64,000 nt of DNA from NCBI RefSeq assembly GCF_019049325.1, contig NZ_JAGMUO010000101.1, positions 1,403 to 65,402 of the forward strand, in the 5' to 3' direction. The notes beneath the pieces were generated by a model. It saw only the letters and a program-made list of their open reading frames with translations. It had not been told where the DNA came from and did not search any database. Below are positions 32,428-40,934 of the stretch, one piece after another (position 1 is the first letter of the stretch; every line of letters begins with the position of its first letter). A program made the position numbers and the translations under genes. This DNA comes from Streptomyces sp. AC512_CC834. GTDB lineage: Bacteria; Actinomycetota; Actinomycetes; Streptomycetales; Streptomycetaceae.

Positions 32428-33762
32428 TCAGTGCCTGCCCGCCCGGTCCTCGCCCGGGCGGTCGGAGTGGTCGGAGTGGTCGGGGTGGCTGGGGCGATCG
32501 GAGTGGTGGGTGCGGTCGGCGGGAGGGGCGGAGGCCTGGCGTACGACGCGGGCGTGGGCCGGGGTGCCGGCGTCCGGGCGTGCGTTGCCCCGGCGCAGGC
32601 GCTCCCGCAGCCGGGTGCTCACGTGGCGGCCCCACAGGGTCCACAGAGCCCGGCCCGGTGCCCGGTCGTCCGGGGAGTGCCAGGCCAGCTCGCGTCCCTC
32701 CGGGGCCGGACGCAGGGCGCTCAGCGGCGCGTAGTTCTCCACCACGAACGCCCGCCCGGGCCGCGGCGCCCCGTGCGGCAGCGGCCGGTGGGTCAGGTCC
32801 AGGTGCAGGGCGCGTACGACGTCCAGCCCGGCGGTGTCGGTGAAGAGCCGGAACTGGGCGCCGGGACGCGGGTTGAAGTCCAGCAGGTGATAGCGGCCCG
32901 TCGTGCCGCAGCGCCGGAAGTCGAGGTCGAAGACGCCCCGGTAGCCCAGCTCGGCGATGACCCGCTCGGCGAGCGCCCGCACCTGAGGGTTCGGCGTCCA
33001 GCGGCCCACCGCCGTCAGACCCGCACCGCGCGGTCTGGCGCGGGTCTTGCGGCCGGGACCGCCCGCCCGGACCGCGCCCGAGCGGTCCGCGTACCCGTGG
33101 AAGAACCAGTCCCGGTCAGGACCCGGTGGCAGGAACGCCTGGAGCAGCAGTCGGCTGCCCGCCTCCTCGGCCCGCCGGTACAGCTCCCCGGCCTCCCGCG
33201 CCGAGCGCACCAGCACGGTGCTGCGCAGCCCCCCGCCCGGGGGCACCAGCCAGGGCCGGCTCCACTTCGCCACCACCGGCAGACCGAGGCGCCACGCGGC
33301 CCGCGCGGCCTCGGCCGGGCCGTCCGGGACCAGGGTCTCGGGGTGCGGAACGCCCAGGGACGCGCACATCCCGGCCAGCTCCGCCTTGTCGGCCACGCGT
33401 TCGGGCAGCGCCCCCGGCTGGTCGGGCAGCAGGTAGGCGGGCGCCAGTTCCGCCCGCGCCCGGCCCACCGCCACGGCACACGCGTCGTCCATCGGAATCA
33501 GCACGGCGGGCCGGGCGATCCGCGCGGCGACCCGGCGCAGGACCACCGCGATGTCGGCGGGCGACGCGCCGGGCGGCGGGGGAGTGTGCAGCCGGCTCAG
33601 GTAGCGGGAGGCGCCGACCGGGCTGTCCGCGCAGTCGGCGACCACGTGCACGTCCACCCCCGCGCGGCCGAGGGAACGCACGGCACCCAGCGTTCCGTGG
33701 TGAAAGGGATTCCGGTCGATCCGCAGCACAACGGCGGGGACACGGGTGTCGAACAGCGACAC
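32428..33762 (-). CDS. ATP-grasp family ligase (carboxylate-amine ligase-like)
   Basis: 444 aa. The N-terminal part (VPAVVLRIDRNPFHHGTLGA) and ATP-grasp core with LPVVAKWSRPW, WFFHGYADRSG and FDLDFRRCGTTGRYHLLDFN-type metal-binding residues identify the fold. Such enzymes couple a carboxylate to an amine or other nucleophile using ATP. The C-terminal ~30 residues are a His/Ser/Asp repeat tail (HSDRPSHPDHSDHSDRP). It is divergent from a GH26-like glycosidase and next to the exopolysaccharide operon, suggesting modification of a surface polymer. Substrate unknown. Confidence 0.85.
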   Translation of the reverse strand: MSLFDTRVPAVVLRIDRNPFHHGTLGAVRSLGRAGVDVHVVADCADSPVGASRYLSRLHTPPPPGASPADIAVVLRRVAARIARPAVLIPMDDACAVAVGRARAELAPAYLLPDQPGALPERVADKAELAGMCASLGVPHPETLVPDGPAEAARAAWRLGLPVVAKWSRPWLVPPGGGLRSTVLVRSAREAGELYRRAEEAGSRLLLQAFLPPGPDRDWFFHGYADRSGAVRAGGPGRKTRARPRGAGLTAVGRWTPNPQVRALAERVIAELGYRGVFDLDFRRCGTTGRYHLLDFNPRPGAQFRLFTDTAGLDVVRALHLDLTHRPLPHGAPRPGRAFVVENYAPLSALRPAPEGRELAWHSPDDRAPGRALWTLWGRHVSTRLRERLRRGNARPDAGTPAHARVVRQASAPPADRTHHSDRPSHPDHSDHSDRPGEDRAGRH

Positions 33763-33916
33763 GGGAGACTTCCTTCGTATGCGGGCGTCCGACGATTCGG
33801 TTCACCGGTGCGGGCGACAGGCGCACTCGAAAGCCGTAACGGCGGTGGCGTGATGGCATTTCATATGACTGGGTGTCAGTAACGGAGAGCGATTCACGGC
33901 GACGAAAGGAGCCGGC

Positions 33917-35116
33917 ATGGCCGTACGGCAGTCACGGAACCGGTCCAGGCGGCGTCCGGCGCGCGCCGCGGCCGCGACGATCGCGGCGACGGCGACGGCG
34001 GCGGCGTTGCTGGCCGCGGGCCCCGGCGTCGCCGCCGGCGAACCGGCCGCGCCCGAACCCACGCCCGCCTTCGGCGCCTACCTGGACTACGGCCCGCGCG
34101 GCGTGGCCCGGATGGCCGCCCTGAGCCACTGGCTGGGCGACGCCGAACTGCGCGTCGGCCACACCTACCTGCCCGGCGACCGCTGGAGCAACATCGAGGG
34201 CGCCCCCGGCTTCCTCGACGTGTGGGCCGACTGGCGCACCCGCAAGGCCGACCGGATGCTCGTCCTCAACGTGCCCATGATGGAACGCAACGAGGAGCAC
34301 GTCGACGACGACGAGGTGCGCGAACTGCTGCGCCAGGGCGCCGCCGGACGCTTCGACCACCACTTCCGGGCCCTCGCCGAACGCCTCGTCGCACTCAAGG
34401 TGCCGGACACGGTCCTGGTGCTCGGCTGGGAGATGAACGGCACCACCTACACCCACCGCTGCGGCCCCGACCCCGAGGCCTGGAAGACGTACTGGAACAG
34501 GATCGTCACCACCATGCGAGCGGTGCCCGGCCAGAAGTTCCGGTTCGACTTCACACCGAGCCGGGGCCGGGACGCCGTTCCCTGGACGCAGTGCTATCCG
34601 GGGGACGCCACCGTCGACATCATCGGCATGGACTCGTACGACCAGCCACGCGGAATGACGTTCGACGAACAGGTGAAGGAACCCTACGGACTCCAGGCGC
34701 ACGTGGATTTCGCGAAGGCGCACGGAAAGCCGATCTCCTATCCCGAATGGGGGCTGTTCCGCAACGGCGACAACGCCGCGTACATGCGGCGCATGCTGGC
34801 CTGGATGGACGAGCACAAACCCGTGTACAACACGGTCACCGACTACTGCCCGCACGGCGTGTGGCAGTGCGACGACAACCCCCGGTCCACCGCCGTCTAC
34901 CGGTCCGTGCTCTTCGGCCGCACCGACGAGCCCGCACCGACGGCCCCGGAACCCACCGCGCCCGTCACGCCCACCGCGCCGCCCGTGCCACCGGTGCCGT
35001 CCACCACGCCCCGGCCTCCGGCCGACTGCTCGCCGCTGGAACTTGGCGACTGGGTGGAGTACTGGCTCGGCGGGAAGCTCTGCATGCGCCTCGACTGGTA
35101 CTCGCGCGACAAGTAG
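33917..35116 (+). CDS. Secreted glycoside hydrolase, GH26-like
   Basis: 399 aa. Signal peptide with an Arg-rich start, ending around AAGPGVAAGEPA. The catalytic domain shows the acid/base glutamate in GWEMNG (~169-174) and the nucleophile in SYPEWG (~273-278), the spacing used by GH26 mannanase-like enzymes. A Pro/Thr linker (~335-370) leads to a short C-terminal module with two cysteines (DCSPLELGDWVEYW, LCMRLDWYS). GAAAGGAG lies before the ATG. It could trim or process the glycan made by the adjacent operon. Confidence 0.88.
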   Translation: MAVRQSRNRSRRRPARAAAATIAATATAAALLAAGPGVAAGEPAAPEPTPAFGAYLDYGPRGVARMAALSHWLGDAELRVGHTYLPGDRWSNIEGAPGFLDVWADWRTRKADRMLVLNVPMMERNEEHVDDDEVRELLRQGAAGRFDHHFRALAERLVALKVPDTVLVLGWEMNGTTYTHRCGPDPEAWKTYWNRIVTTMRAVPGQKFRFDFTPSRGRDAVPWTQCYPGDATVDIIGMDSYDQPRGMTFDEQVKEPYGLQAHVDFAKAHGKPISYPEWGLFRNGDNAAYMRRMLAWMDEHKPVYNTVTDYCPHGVWQCDDNPRSTAVYRSVLFGRTDEPAPTAPEPTAPVTPTAPPVPPVPSTTPRPPADCSPLELGDWVEYWLGGKLCMRLDWYSRDK

Positions 35117-35174
35117 CGGCTCACGGTGGCGGCGACGGTGATCGCGGCAGTGATCGCGGCGGTGGCGGGGGCGG

Positions 35175-36353
35175 TCAGGTGCCGTCGTCACCGTCGCGCT
35201 CCTTCCGCCGGGCGCGCCGCCGCAGCAGCTCCTTGCCGCGCCGCCGGGCGGCGACGTCGCACAGGGCGGCCGCCAGCAGCGGCGCGGTGCGCCGGGTGGC
35301 CAGCAGCAGCCGCTGGTTCACCGCCGGCGCCGGGCGCCAGTGGTGCTTGTACGGCTCGTCGCCCCGCAGCAGGCTCAGCGTGCCGCGCCCCGGGAGGCGG
35401 GCGTGCTCGGCGCACGCCTCCAGCAGCATCACCGCCACGTCCGCCCGCCGCTCCCGCAGGCGGGGATGCGCGCCGTACAGGTAGCCGCCGGCCAGTTGGC
35501 GCGACAACAGCGTCACGTCCACGGCCACCACCTCGTCGTCCATCCGGAACTCGGTGACCACCGCGTCCCCGGCACGCACCATCGGCCCCACCGACCGCAC
35601 CAGATGCTCACGAAACCGTGCGCGCAGGTGTTCGCCCGTCACCTTCCGCCCCTGCCACTGCAACCGGTGCAGCTCGAGCAGCCGCCGCAGCGCCGCGTCC
35701 GCCTCGTCGGGCAGCACCGGCCGGCTCTTGACGCCGAGGGCGTCCAGTCGGCGCAACTGCGCGCGGGCCCGCTGCCTGGCCTTGGCCGAGGGCAGCCGGG
35801 CGACCAGTTCGTCCATCGGGACGGCGGGCAGTTCCAGGCAGAGCGAGTCGGCCACCCGGCGCCGGGGACCGCGCCAGCGTTCGTAGACCCGCTCGGCGGC
35901 GGCGCCCGGCCGTACCTCGCGCAGGTCGATCAGCGCGGTGCGGGCCGCCGCGGCGAGGCCGTCGGTGAGCGCGGTCACCGCGTCCTGCCCGCGCTCGTCG
36001 TCCAGCAGGACGTCCCCGTAGTCCGAGATCGCCCCGCCCAGCGGCACCAGCGCGGGCACCGGGCGCCGTACGAGCGTCAGCGGTGCGGCGGCGACCAGTT
36101 CGCGCCCGTCGCGGACCAGCACCAGCCGCAGCCGGCCGCCCGAGCCGTACGAACGCCACCAGGAGAGCAGCCAGGCGTGGCTCTGGAACGGGGTCGCGGT
36201 GGCGCACCGGTCGTACAGCCGCGCCCACTGCGGGGCCAGTGCGGCGAAGGCGCGCTCGTCGGTGACCAGTTGCGTGACCAGCTCGGTGACCGGTTCGGTA
36301 GCCGGTTCGGTCGTGTGGTCGGGCGGGTGCGGGTGCGGCCCCGGGGACGTCAC
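35175..36353 (-). CDS. GNAT acetyltransferase, CelD/BcsL (FemAB-like) family
   Basis: 392 aa from GTG 36353, which overlaps the Wzz-like stop (GTGA). Two GNAT-type halves: an N-terminal region (FQSHAWLLSWWRSYG; LRLVLVRDGRELVAAAPL) and a C-terminal domain with the acetyl/acyl-transfer segment VDVTLLSRQLAGGYLYGAHP, as in BioF2/CelD proteins. These commonly accompany polysaccharide clusters and may add acyl or aminoacyl groups to the polymer or its precursor. Last gene of the eight-gene minus-strand operon. The C-terminal tail is Arg-rich. Confidence 0.88.
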   Translation of the reverse strand: MTSPGPHPHPPDHTTEPATEPVTELVTQLVTDERAFAALAPQWARLYDRCATATPFQSHAWLLSWWRSYGSGGRLRLVLVRDGRELVAAAPLTLVRRPVPALVPLGGAISDYGDVLLDDERGQDAVTALTDGLAAAARTALIDLREVRPGAAAERVYERWRGPRRRVADSLCLELPAVPMDELVARLPSAKARQRARAQLRRLDALGVKSRPVLPDEADAALRRLLELHRLQWQGRKVTGEHLRARFREHLVRSVGPMVRAGDAVVTEFRMDDEVVAVDVTLLSRQLAGGYLYGAHPRLRERRADVAVMLLEACAEHARLPGRGTLSLLRGDEPYKHHWRPAPAVNQRLLLATRRTAPLLAAALCDVAARRRGKELLRRRARRKERDGDDGT

Positions 36354-37102
36354 AGTTGTCCGCGGACGTCGGTCGCCGACGCCGGTCCGGGCACGGCGGC
36401 GGGTGTCAGGACCGGCTCCCGCGCGGTGCGGCGCGGCCTGACCAGCAGGGCCAGCCCGCCCAGCAGACCGCCCGCGCTCGCGCCCACCAGACCCGTGACG
36501 GGAGCGGACGCCGAGGACGCCTCGGTCGGCTCGGTGGCCCGCGCGAACTGCCGCAGCTCCACGTGGGTGTCGTCGGCGGAGGCGTCCGCGTGCCGGGTCA
36601 GCGCTCGGGCGACCGCGTTGGCCATGTCGGCGGCCTCCTCGGGGTGTTCGGAGGTGGCCGTCACCGAGACCATCGGCGCGTCCGGCGAGGTCGCGGTGCG
36701 CACGCTCTCCTCCAGGGTCGCCACCGGCACGTGTGCCCACATCTGCGCGTCCCCGAGCACCGCGAGCTGCGTGGCGACCCGGCCGTAGGCCTGTGCGAAG
36801 CCCAGCGCGGACGCCGGGTCGGACTTGTCGGTGGGGACGGCGACGACGTAACTCGTCGCCGTGTACTGCGGGGTGGCGACCAGGCCGTAGCCGGCGCCGA
36901 GCAGTCCGCCGGCGAGGACGCCGGCCGCGAGCGGGGTCCAGGGCGGCAGGGTCCGCAGGCGGCGCAGGGCACGGTGCAGGGCACGGTGCAGGGCGCCGCG
37001 CAGGGCGGTGCGCACGCGGCGCGCGCGGCGCGGACGGGTGGGCGGCTCGCTCGCGTGGTCCGCCGCGGGCTCGGCCGGGGAGTGGGTGAGGGGCTCGGTC
37101 AT
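36350..37102 (-). CDS. Wzz-like polysaccharide chain-length determinant / co-polymerase
   Basis: 250 aa. An Arg-rich cytoplasmic N-terminus carrying LHRA repeats, a first membrane helix (PLAAGVLAGGLLGAGYGLVA), the Wzz-type segment PQYTATSYVVAVPTD, an extracytoplasmic helical part and a second helix (GLVGASAGGLLGGLALLV). It should set polymer length with the Wzy polymerase. It lacks the tyrosine-kinase domain found in BY-kinase-type versions. Overlaps both neighbours by 4 bp. Confidence 0.87.
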   Translation of the reverse strand: MTEPLTHSPAEPAADHASEPPTRPRRARRVRTALRGALHRALHRALRRLRTLPPWTPLAAGVLAGGLLGAGYGLVATPQYTATSYVVAVPTDKSDPASALGFAQAYGRVATQLAVLGDAQMWAHVPVATLEESVRTATSPDAPMVSVTATSEHPEEAADMANAVARALTRHADASADDTHVELRQFARATEPTEASSASAPVTGLVGASAGGLLGGLALLVRPRRTAREPVLTPAAVPGPASATDVRGQL

Positions 37103-38277
37103 GCGGAACTGCCTCCCTGGGGTGCCTGGGGTGCCTGGGGTGCCGGGGACAACGGGTGCGTGAGGGTGGTGGCGTACACGTCCATCAGCCGGGCGGCGCT
37201 GCGGGTGACGCAGTAGTGGCCGGCCGCGTCGGGCGCGAGGCGCGGTCCCGGGACCGGGCCGCCGGCCGCGCGGACCTCGGTGAGGGCGCGGGCGAACTCC
37301 CCGGCGCCGCCGGTGACACGCCGTGCCGTGGGCGCGTCCCGCGGCGGCAGGTCCTCGATCGCCGGGCAGGACGCGTACAGCACCGGCAGCCCGGACGCGA
37401 GGCCCTCCACGGCCGCCAGGCCGAAGGCCTCCTCCGGGGACGGCGACGCGAGGACGTCCATCGCGGCGGCGAGCGCGGGCAGGTCGGGACCGGGGGAGCC
37501 GTCGGGCAGGTACGGGCGTTCGCCGGTGAGCAGGACGCGGTCGGCGACCCCGGCCTCGTGGGCCCTGCGGCGCAGCAGGTGCTCCTGGGGGCCGCCGCCG
37601 ACCAGCAGCAGCCAGCAGTCGCCGGGCAGCCGGGCCAGCGCACGGACCAGGACGTCGAAGCGTTTGGCCGCCGTCAGCCGGCCGACGCCGCCGACGACGT
37701 ACGCGCCCTCGGGCAGGCCGAGACGGCGGCGGGTGCGCAGCCGGGCGACCGGGTCGAACCGGAAGCGGGCCAGGTCGATGCCGTTGGGGACGATCTCGAT
37801 GCGGGGCTCGGGCACGCCCCAGCGCTTCAGCCGGTCGGCGACGGTGGGGGAGACGGCGACCGTGGCGCTGCCCAGCCGCTCCCCGGCCAGGTACAGGGCG
37901 CGGACGCCCGGGGTGAGCGGGCGGCCCTCCATCTGGGAGTCGCCGAGGGAGTGTTCGGTGGCGACGACGGCCCGTACGCCGGCCAGGCGGGCGGCGACGC
38001 GGCCGTAGAGGCAGGCGCGGTAGAGGTGGGTGTGCACGAGGTCGTAGCCGCCGGTGCGGATGAGGCGGGCGAGGCGGGGCAGCGCGGCCAGGTCGCGGTT
38101 GCCGGTCATGCCGAGGTGGACGACGTTCACACCGTCGGCCAGCAGTCCGTCGGCGACGGGGCCGGGGTTGGTGAGCGTCACGACGTCGCAGTCGACGGGG
38201 AGATGCCGCAGCAGCAGCCGCAACTGCTGCTCGGCGCCGCCGACGCCGAGGCCGGTGATGACGTGCAGGGCCTTCAC
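37099..38277 (-). CDS. Glycosyltransferase family 4
   Basis: 392 aa. GT-B fold: the N-terminal GLGVGGAEQQLRLLLRHL, and C-terminal nucleotide-sugar site with GVGRLTAAKRFDVLVRAL and SPEEAFGLAAVEGLASGLPV containing the EX7E motif. It adds a sugar to the lipid-linked repeat unit in the cytoplasm. It overlaps the Wzz-like gene by 4 bp and starts 1 bp after the deacetylase stop. Sugar donor unknown. Confidence 0.92.
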   Translation of the reverse strand: MKALHVITGLGVGGAEQQLRLLLRHLPVDCDVVTLTNPGPVADGLLADGVNVVHLGMTGNRDLAALPRLARLIRTGGYDLVHTHLYRACLYGRVAARLAGVRAVVATEHSLGDSQMEGRPLTPGVRALYLAGERLGSATVAVSPTVADRLKRWGVPEPRIEIVPNGIDLARFRFDPVARLRTRRRLGLPEGAYVVGGVGRLTAAKRFDVLVRALARLPGDCWLLLVGGGPQEHLLRRRAHEAGVADRVLLTGERPYLPDGSPGPDLPALAAAMDVLASPSPEEAFGLAAVEGLASGLPVLYASCPAIEDLPPRDAPTARRVTGGAGEFARALTEVRAAGGPVPGPRLAPDAAGHYCVTRSAARLMDVYATTLTHPLSPAPQAPQAPQGGSSA

Positions 38278-38278
38278 C

Positions 38279-39067
38279 TCACACCCCCCGCGCGGGACGG
38301 CGACGCAGGCGGTGCAGCCGCGTCTTGAGCAGCATGCGTACGGCCGTGTCGTGCTGGCCCACGTGCACGCGCGGTAGGGCGTACGGGCCGGTCAGCGGGC
38401 CGGGGTCGATGGCGCAGGCATAGGTGTAGCCGGCGGCGCGTACGGCGTCGGCGGCGCGGGCGTCGACCGTGCCGTACGGGTAGCAGAAGCCGGCGACCGG
38501 AGCACCGGTCAGCTCCGAGAGCCGCGCTCTGCTCTCGGCGGTCTCGGCCCTCAGCGCGGCGTCGTCCGCCCGGGTCAGATCGACGTGGGTGAGCCCGTGC
38601 GAGCCGATCTCGACGCCCTCGGCGGCGGCGTGCCGGATGCCGTCGGCCGTGAGCAGCGGCCTGCGCGGACCCAGCCGGTCCCACGCGTTGTCGCCGCCGA
38701 GCCGTCCCGGCAGCACGAAGAGGGTGGCCCCGCAGCCCCGGCGGCGCAGGCACGGCAGCGCGTGCTCGACGAAGTCGGCGTACCCGTCGTCGAAGGTCAG
38801 CCCCACCAGGTCACCACCGCCGCCCCGGGCCCTGGCGGCCAGCAACTCGCCGACCGGCACGCCCCGCAGCCCCCGCCGCCGCAGCCAGCCGAGCTGAGCG
38901 TCCAGCCGTTCGGGCGTGACCGTGATGCGGTACGGGTCGTCCCAGGGGTCACCGACGGAGTGGTACATCGCCACCCAGGGGACGGCACCGGGACGGCGGC
39001 CGACGTCAACGGGCGCGACGGAAGCGGGAGGGGAGGCGGAACCGGGAGGGGAAGCTGAGACGGTCAT
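38279..39067 (-). CDS. Polysaccharide deacetylase (NodB/CE4 family)
   Basis: 262 aa. NodB motifs are clear: TFDDG (91-95) and SHGLTHVDL with metal ligands His157 and His161, then FCYPYGTVDARA. It removes N- or O-acetyl groups from a surface glycan. No signal peptide is apparent, but the first ~25 residues are Pro/Ser-rich. The start overlaps the 3' end of the upstream flippase gene by 62 bp, so a later start is possible. Confidence 0.9.
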   Translation of the reverse strand: MTVSASPPGSASPPASVAPVDVGRRPGAVPWVAMYHSVGDPWDDPYRITVTPERLDAQLGWLRRRGLRGVPVGELLAARARGGGGDLVGLTFDDGYADFVEHALPCLRRRGCGATLFVLPGRLGGDNAWDRLGPRRPLLTADGIRHAAAEGVEIGSHGLTHVDLTRADDAALRAETAESRARLSELTGAPVAGFCYPYGTVDARAADAVRAAGYTYACAIDPGPLTGPYALPRVHVGQHDTAVRMLLKTRLHRLRRRPARGV

Positions 39068-40934
39068 GCGGGAGCCTTCGCGTGACGGGGCGGACGGGGC
39101 GGATGTAACGGCCGGAGCGGACCGGATGTACGGAGCGGACCGGATCTACTGGACGTACTAGACGTACGGAGCGGACTGACATCAGGGCGGGGCCGACGCC
39201 CTGGACGCCCAGGGCCAGGCCGAGGAGGACGAAGACGCCGCCGACGGTCGCGATGCCGGCGGCGAGCGCGACACCGGGAACGGCGAACCGGTCCGCGACC
39301 AGCGCGCCCGCGCCGGTCGCCACGGCAGCCGCAGGCACCGGCCGGCCCAGCTCGCCCAGCACCCGCCGGACCCGGACCGGGACGCTGCGCGGGCCCATCC
39401 CGGCCAGCAGCAGGGCGGCGGTGACGGTGATCCCGGCGGCGTTGGCGGCGGCGATGCCGGTCACGCCCCACGGGCCGACGGCCCGGGCGCCGACTCCCGC
39501 GGTGGCGGCGATGCCGACGGCCATCGCACCGAACGGGTACCAGGAGGCCCGGCCCGCCGAGAAGTAGGAGCGGGCCAGCGCGCCCACCACGGTCTGCCCG
39601 AGCAGCCCGAGGGCGTACACGCGCATGACGCCCGCGGTCGCCGCCGTGTCGGCTGCCGTGAACGCACCGCGCTGGAAGAGCACCTGGATGATCTGCGGGG
39701 CGCAGGCGACGACGACGGCCGTGCCAAGCAGCACCAGGCAGGCCGCCAGCGCCACGTCCCGCTCGACCCGGTCGCGGGCCCGTTCGGTGTCGCCGTCCGC
39801 CAGCGCGCGGGCCACCACCGGGAAGGTGACCGTGCACAGCATCAGCGACAGCGTCATCGGGATCTGGGCGACCTTCTGCGCGTAGTTCAGGTGCGAGATG
39901 GCCCCGGAGGGGAGCCCGGAGGCCAGGAAGCGCTCGATGAGGACCTGGGACTGGCGGCACAGGGCGAACAGCAGGACGGTGGCGAACAGCGCGAGGGCGA
40001 GGGGGCGCGCCGGGTCCTCCTCGGTACGCGTCGGCCGCGCGCCTTCGTCCCGGCGCCGCAACTGCCGCAGCAGCGACGGCAACTGCGCCGCCACCATCAG
40101 GAAACCCCCTGCCGCGACCCCGACCGCCGCCGAGCGCACGCCCCAGCGCCCGCCCAGCACGAACATCGCCGTGATGATGCCGGTGTTGTAGGCGACGTAG
40201 ATCGCCGCCGGCGCCAGGAACCGGCGGTGCGCCCGCAGCGCCGCGCTGCAGTACCCGGCGAGCCCGAAGCTGACGACGCAGGTGGCGGTGAGCCGGGTGC
40301 AGTCCACGGCGAGGGCGTGGTCGGGCAGCCCCGGCGCCAGGGCCCGGACCAGTTGGGGCGCGCAGACGATCACGAGCGCGCCGACCGCCGCGAAGGCCGG
40401 CGCCAGCCGGGGCAGGGTCGAGGCGACCAGCGCGCGCACCGGGTCGCCCGGGGCACCCTGCGCGCGGCGGGCCAGGGCCACGCTGAACATCGGGACCAGC
40501 GCGAAGGCCAGCCCGTCCTCGATCAGCAGCGTCGCCGCGAACTCCGGCACCGTCCACGCCACCAGGAAGGCGTCCGTCTCGCTGCCGGCCCCGAACAGCC
40601 TCGCCAGCGCCTGGTCCCGGGCCAGCCCGAGCACCGACCCGGCCACCGACAGCACGGCCGTGACGAGCGCGGCGCGGGCGAGGAAGCCCCCGGAGAACCG
40701 GCTCTCGGTGGCGGCGGTGGGGGCCTGGGTTGCGGCTGTAGTGCCCTCGGTTGCCGCCGCGGTGGCCTCGGCCTCGGTCGTGGCCGAGGTGGCCGAGTCC
40801 GTCGCCATGGTGTCGAAGGGGGGTGCGGCGCCGTCGACGTCCGCCGCGGTGGTGGCGTCCCCGTCCGGCGCGACGGTCCGGGCCGCCAGGACGGCCGACG
40901 CCTGGTCCGCCGTACGCGGCGGGCTCGCCCTCAC
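39006..40934 (-). CDS. MurJ/MviN-family lipid-linked oligosaccharide flippase (Wzx-like)
   Basis: 642 aa from GTG 40934, overlapping the polymerase stop (GTGA). The first ~95 residues are an Ala/Thr-rich cytoplasmic tail; then about 14 membrane helices of the MOP superfamily (LARDQALARLFGAGSETDAF and FSVALARRAQG segments fit MviN). Within this operon it probably flips the polymer repeat unit rather than lipid II. The C-terminal tail (VRSVRLVRPVDPVRSVHPVR) derives from a degenerate 18-bp tandem DNA repeat near 39095-39180 and overlaps the next gene by 62 bp. Confidence 0.88.
   Translation of the reverse strand: MRASPPRTADQASAVLAARTVAPDGDATTAADVDGAAPPFDTMATDSATSATTEAEATAAATEGTTAATQAPTAATESRFSGGFLARAALVTAVLSVAGSVLGLARDQALARLFGAGSETDAFLVAWTVPEFAATLLIEDGLAFALVPMFSVALARRAQGAPGDPVRALVASTLPRLAPAFAAVGALVIVCAPQLVRALAPGLPDHALAVDCTRLTATCVVSFGLAGYCSAALRAHRRFLAPAAIYVAYNTGIITAMFVLGGRWGVRSAAVGVAAGGFLMVAAQLPSLLRQLRRRDEGARPTRTEEDPARPLALALFATVLLFALCRQSQVLIERFLASGLPSGAISHLNYAQKVAQIPMTLSLMLCTVTFPVVARALADGDTERARDRVERDVALAACLVLLGTAVVVACAPQIIQVLFQRGAFTAADTAATAGVMRVYALGLLGQTVVGALARSYFSAGRASWYPFGAMAVGIAATAGVGARAVGPWGVTGIAAANAAGITVTAALLLAGMGPRSVPVRVRRVLGELGRPVPAAAVATGAGALVADRFAVPGVALAAGIATVGGVFVLLGLALGVQGVGPALMSVRSVRLVRPVDPVRSVHPVRSGRYIRPVRPVTRRLPHDRLSFPSRFRLPSRFRRAR

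Noticed and set aside
30904..33882. Plus-strand frame of 992 codons through chpD, chpA and the ATP-grasp gene
   Set aside because: It is Arg/Pro/Ala-rich shadow sequence of three recognised genes and reads through their terminators.
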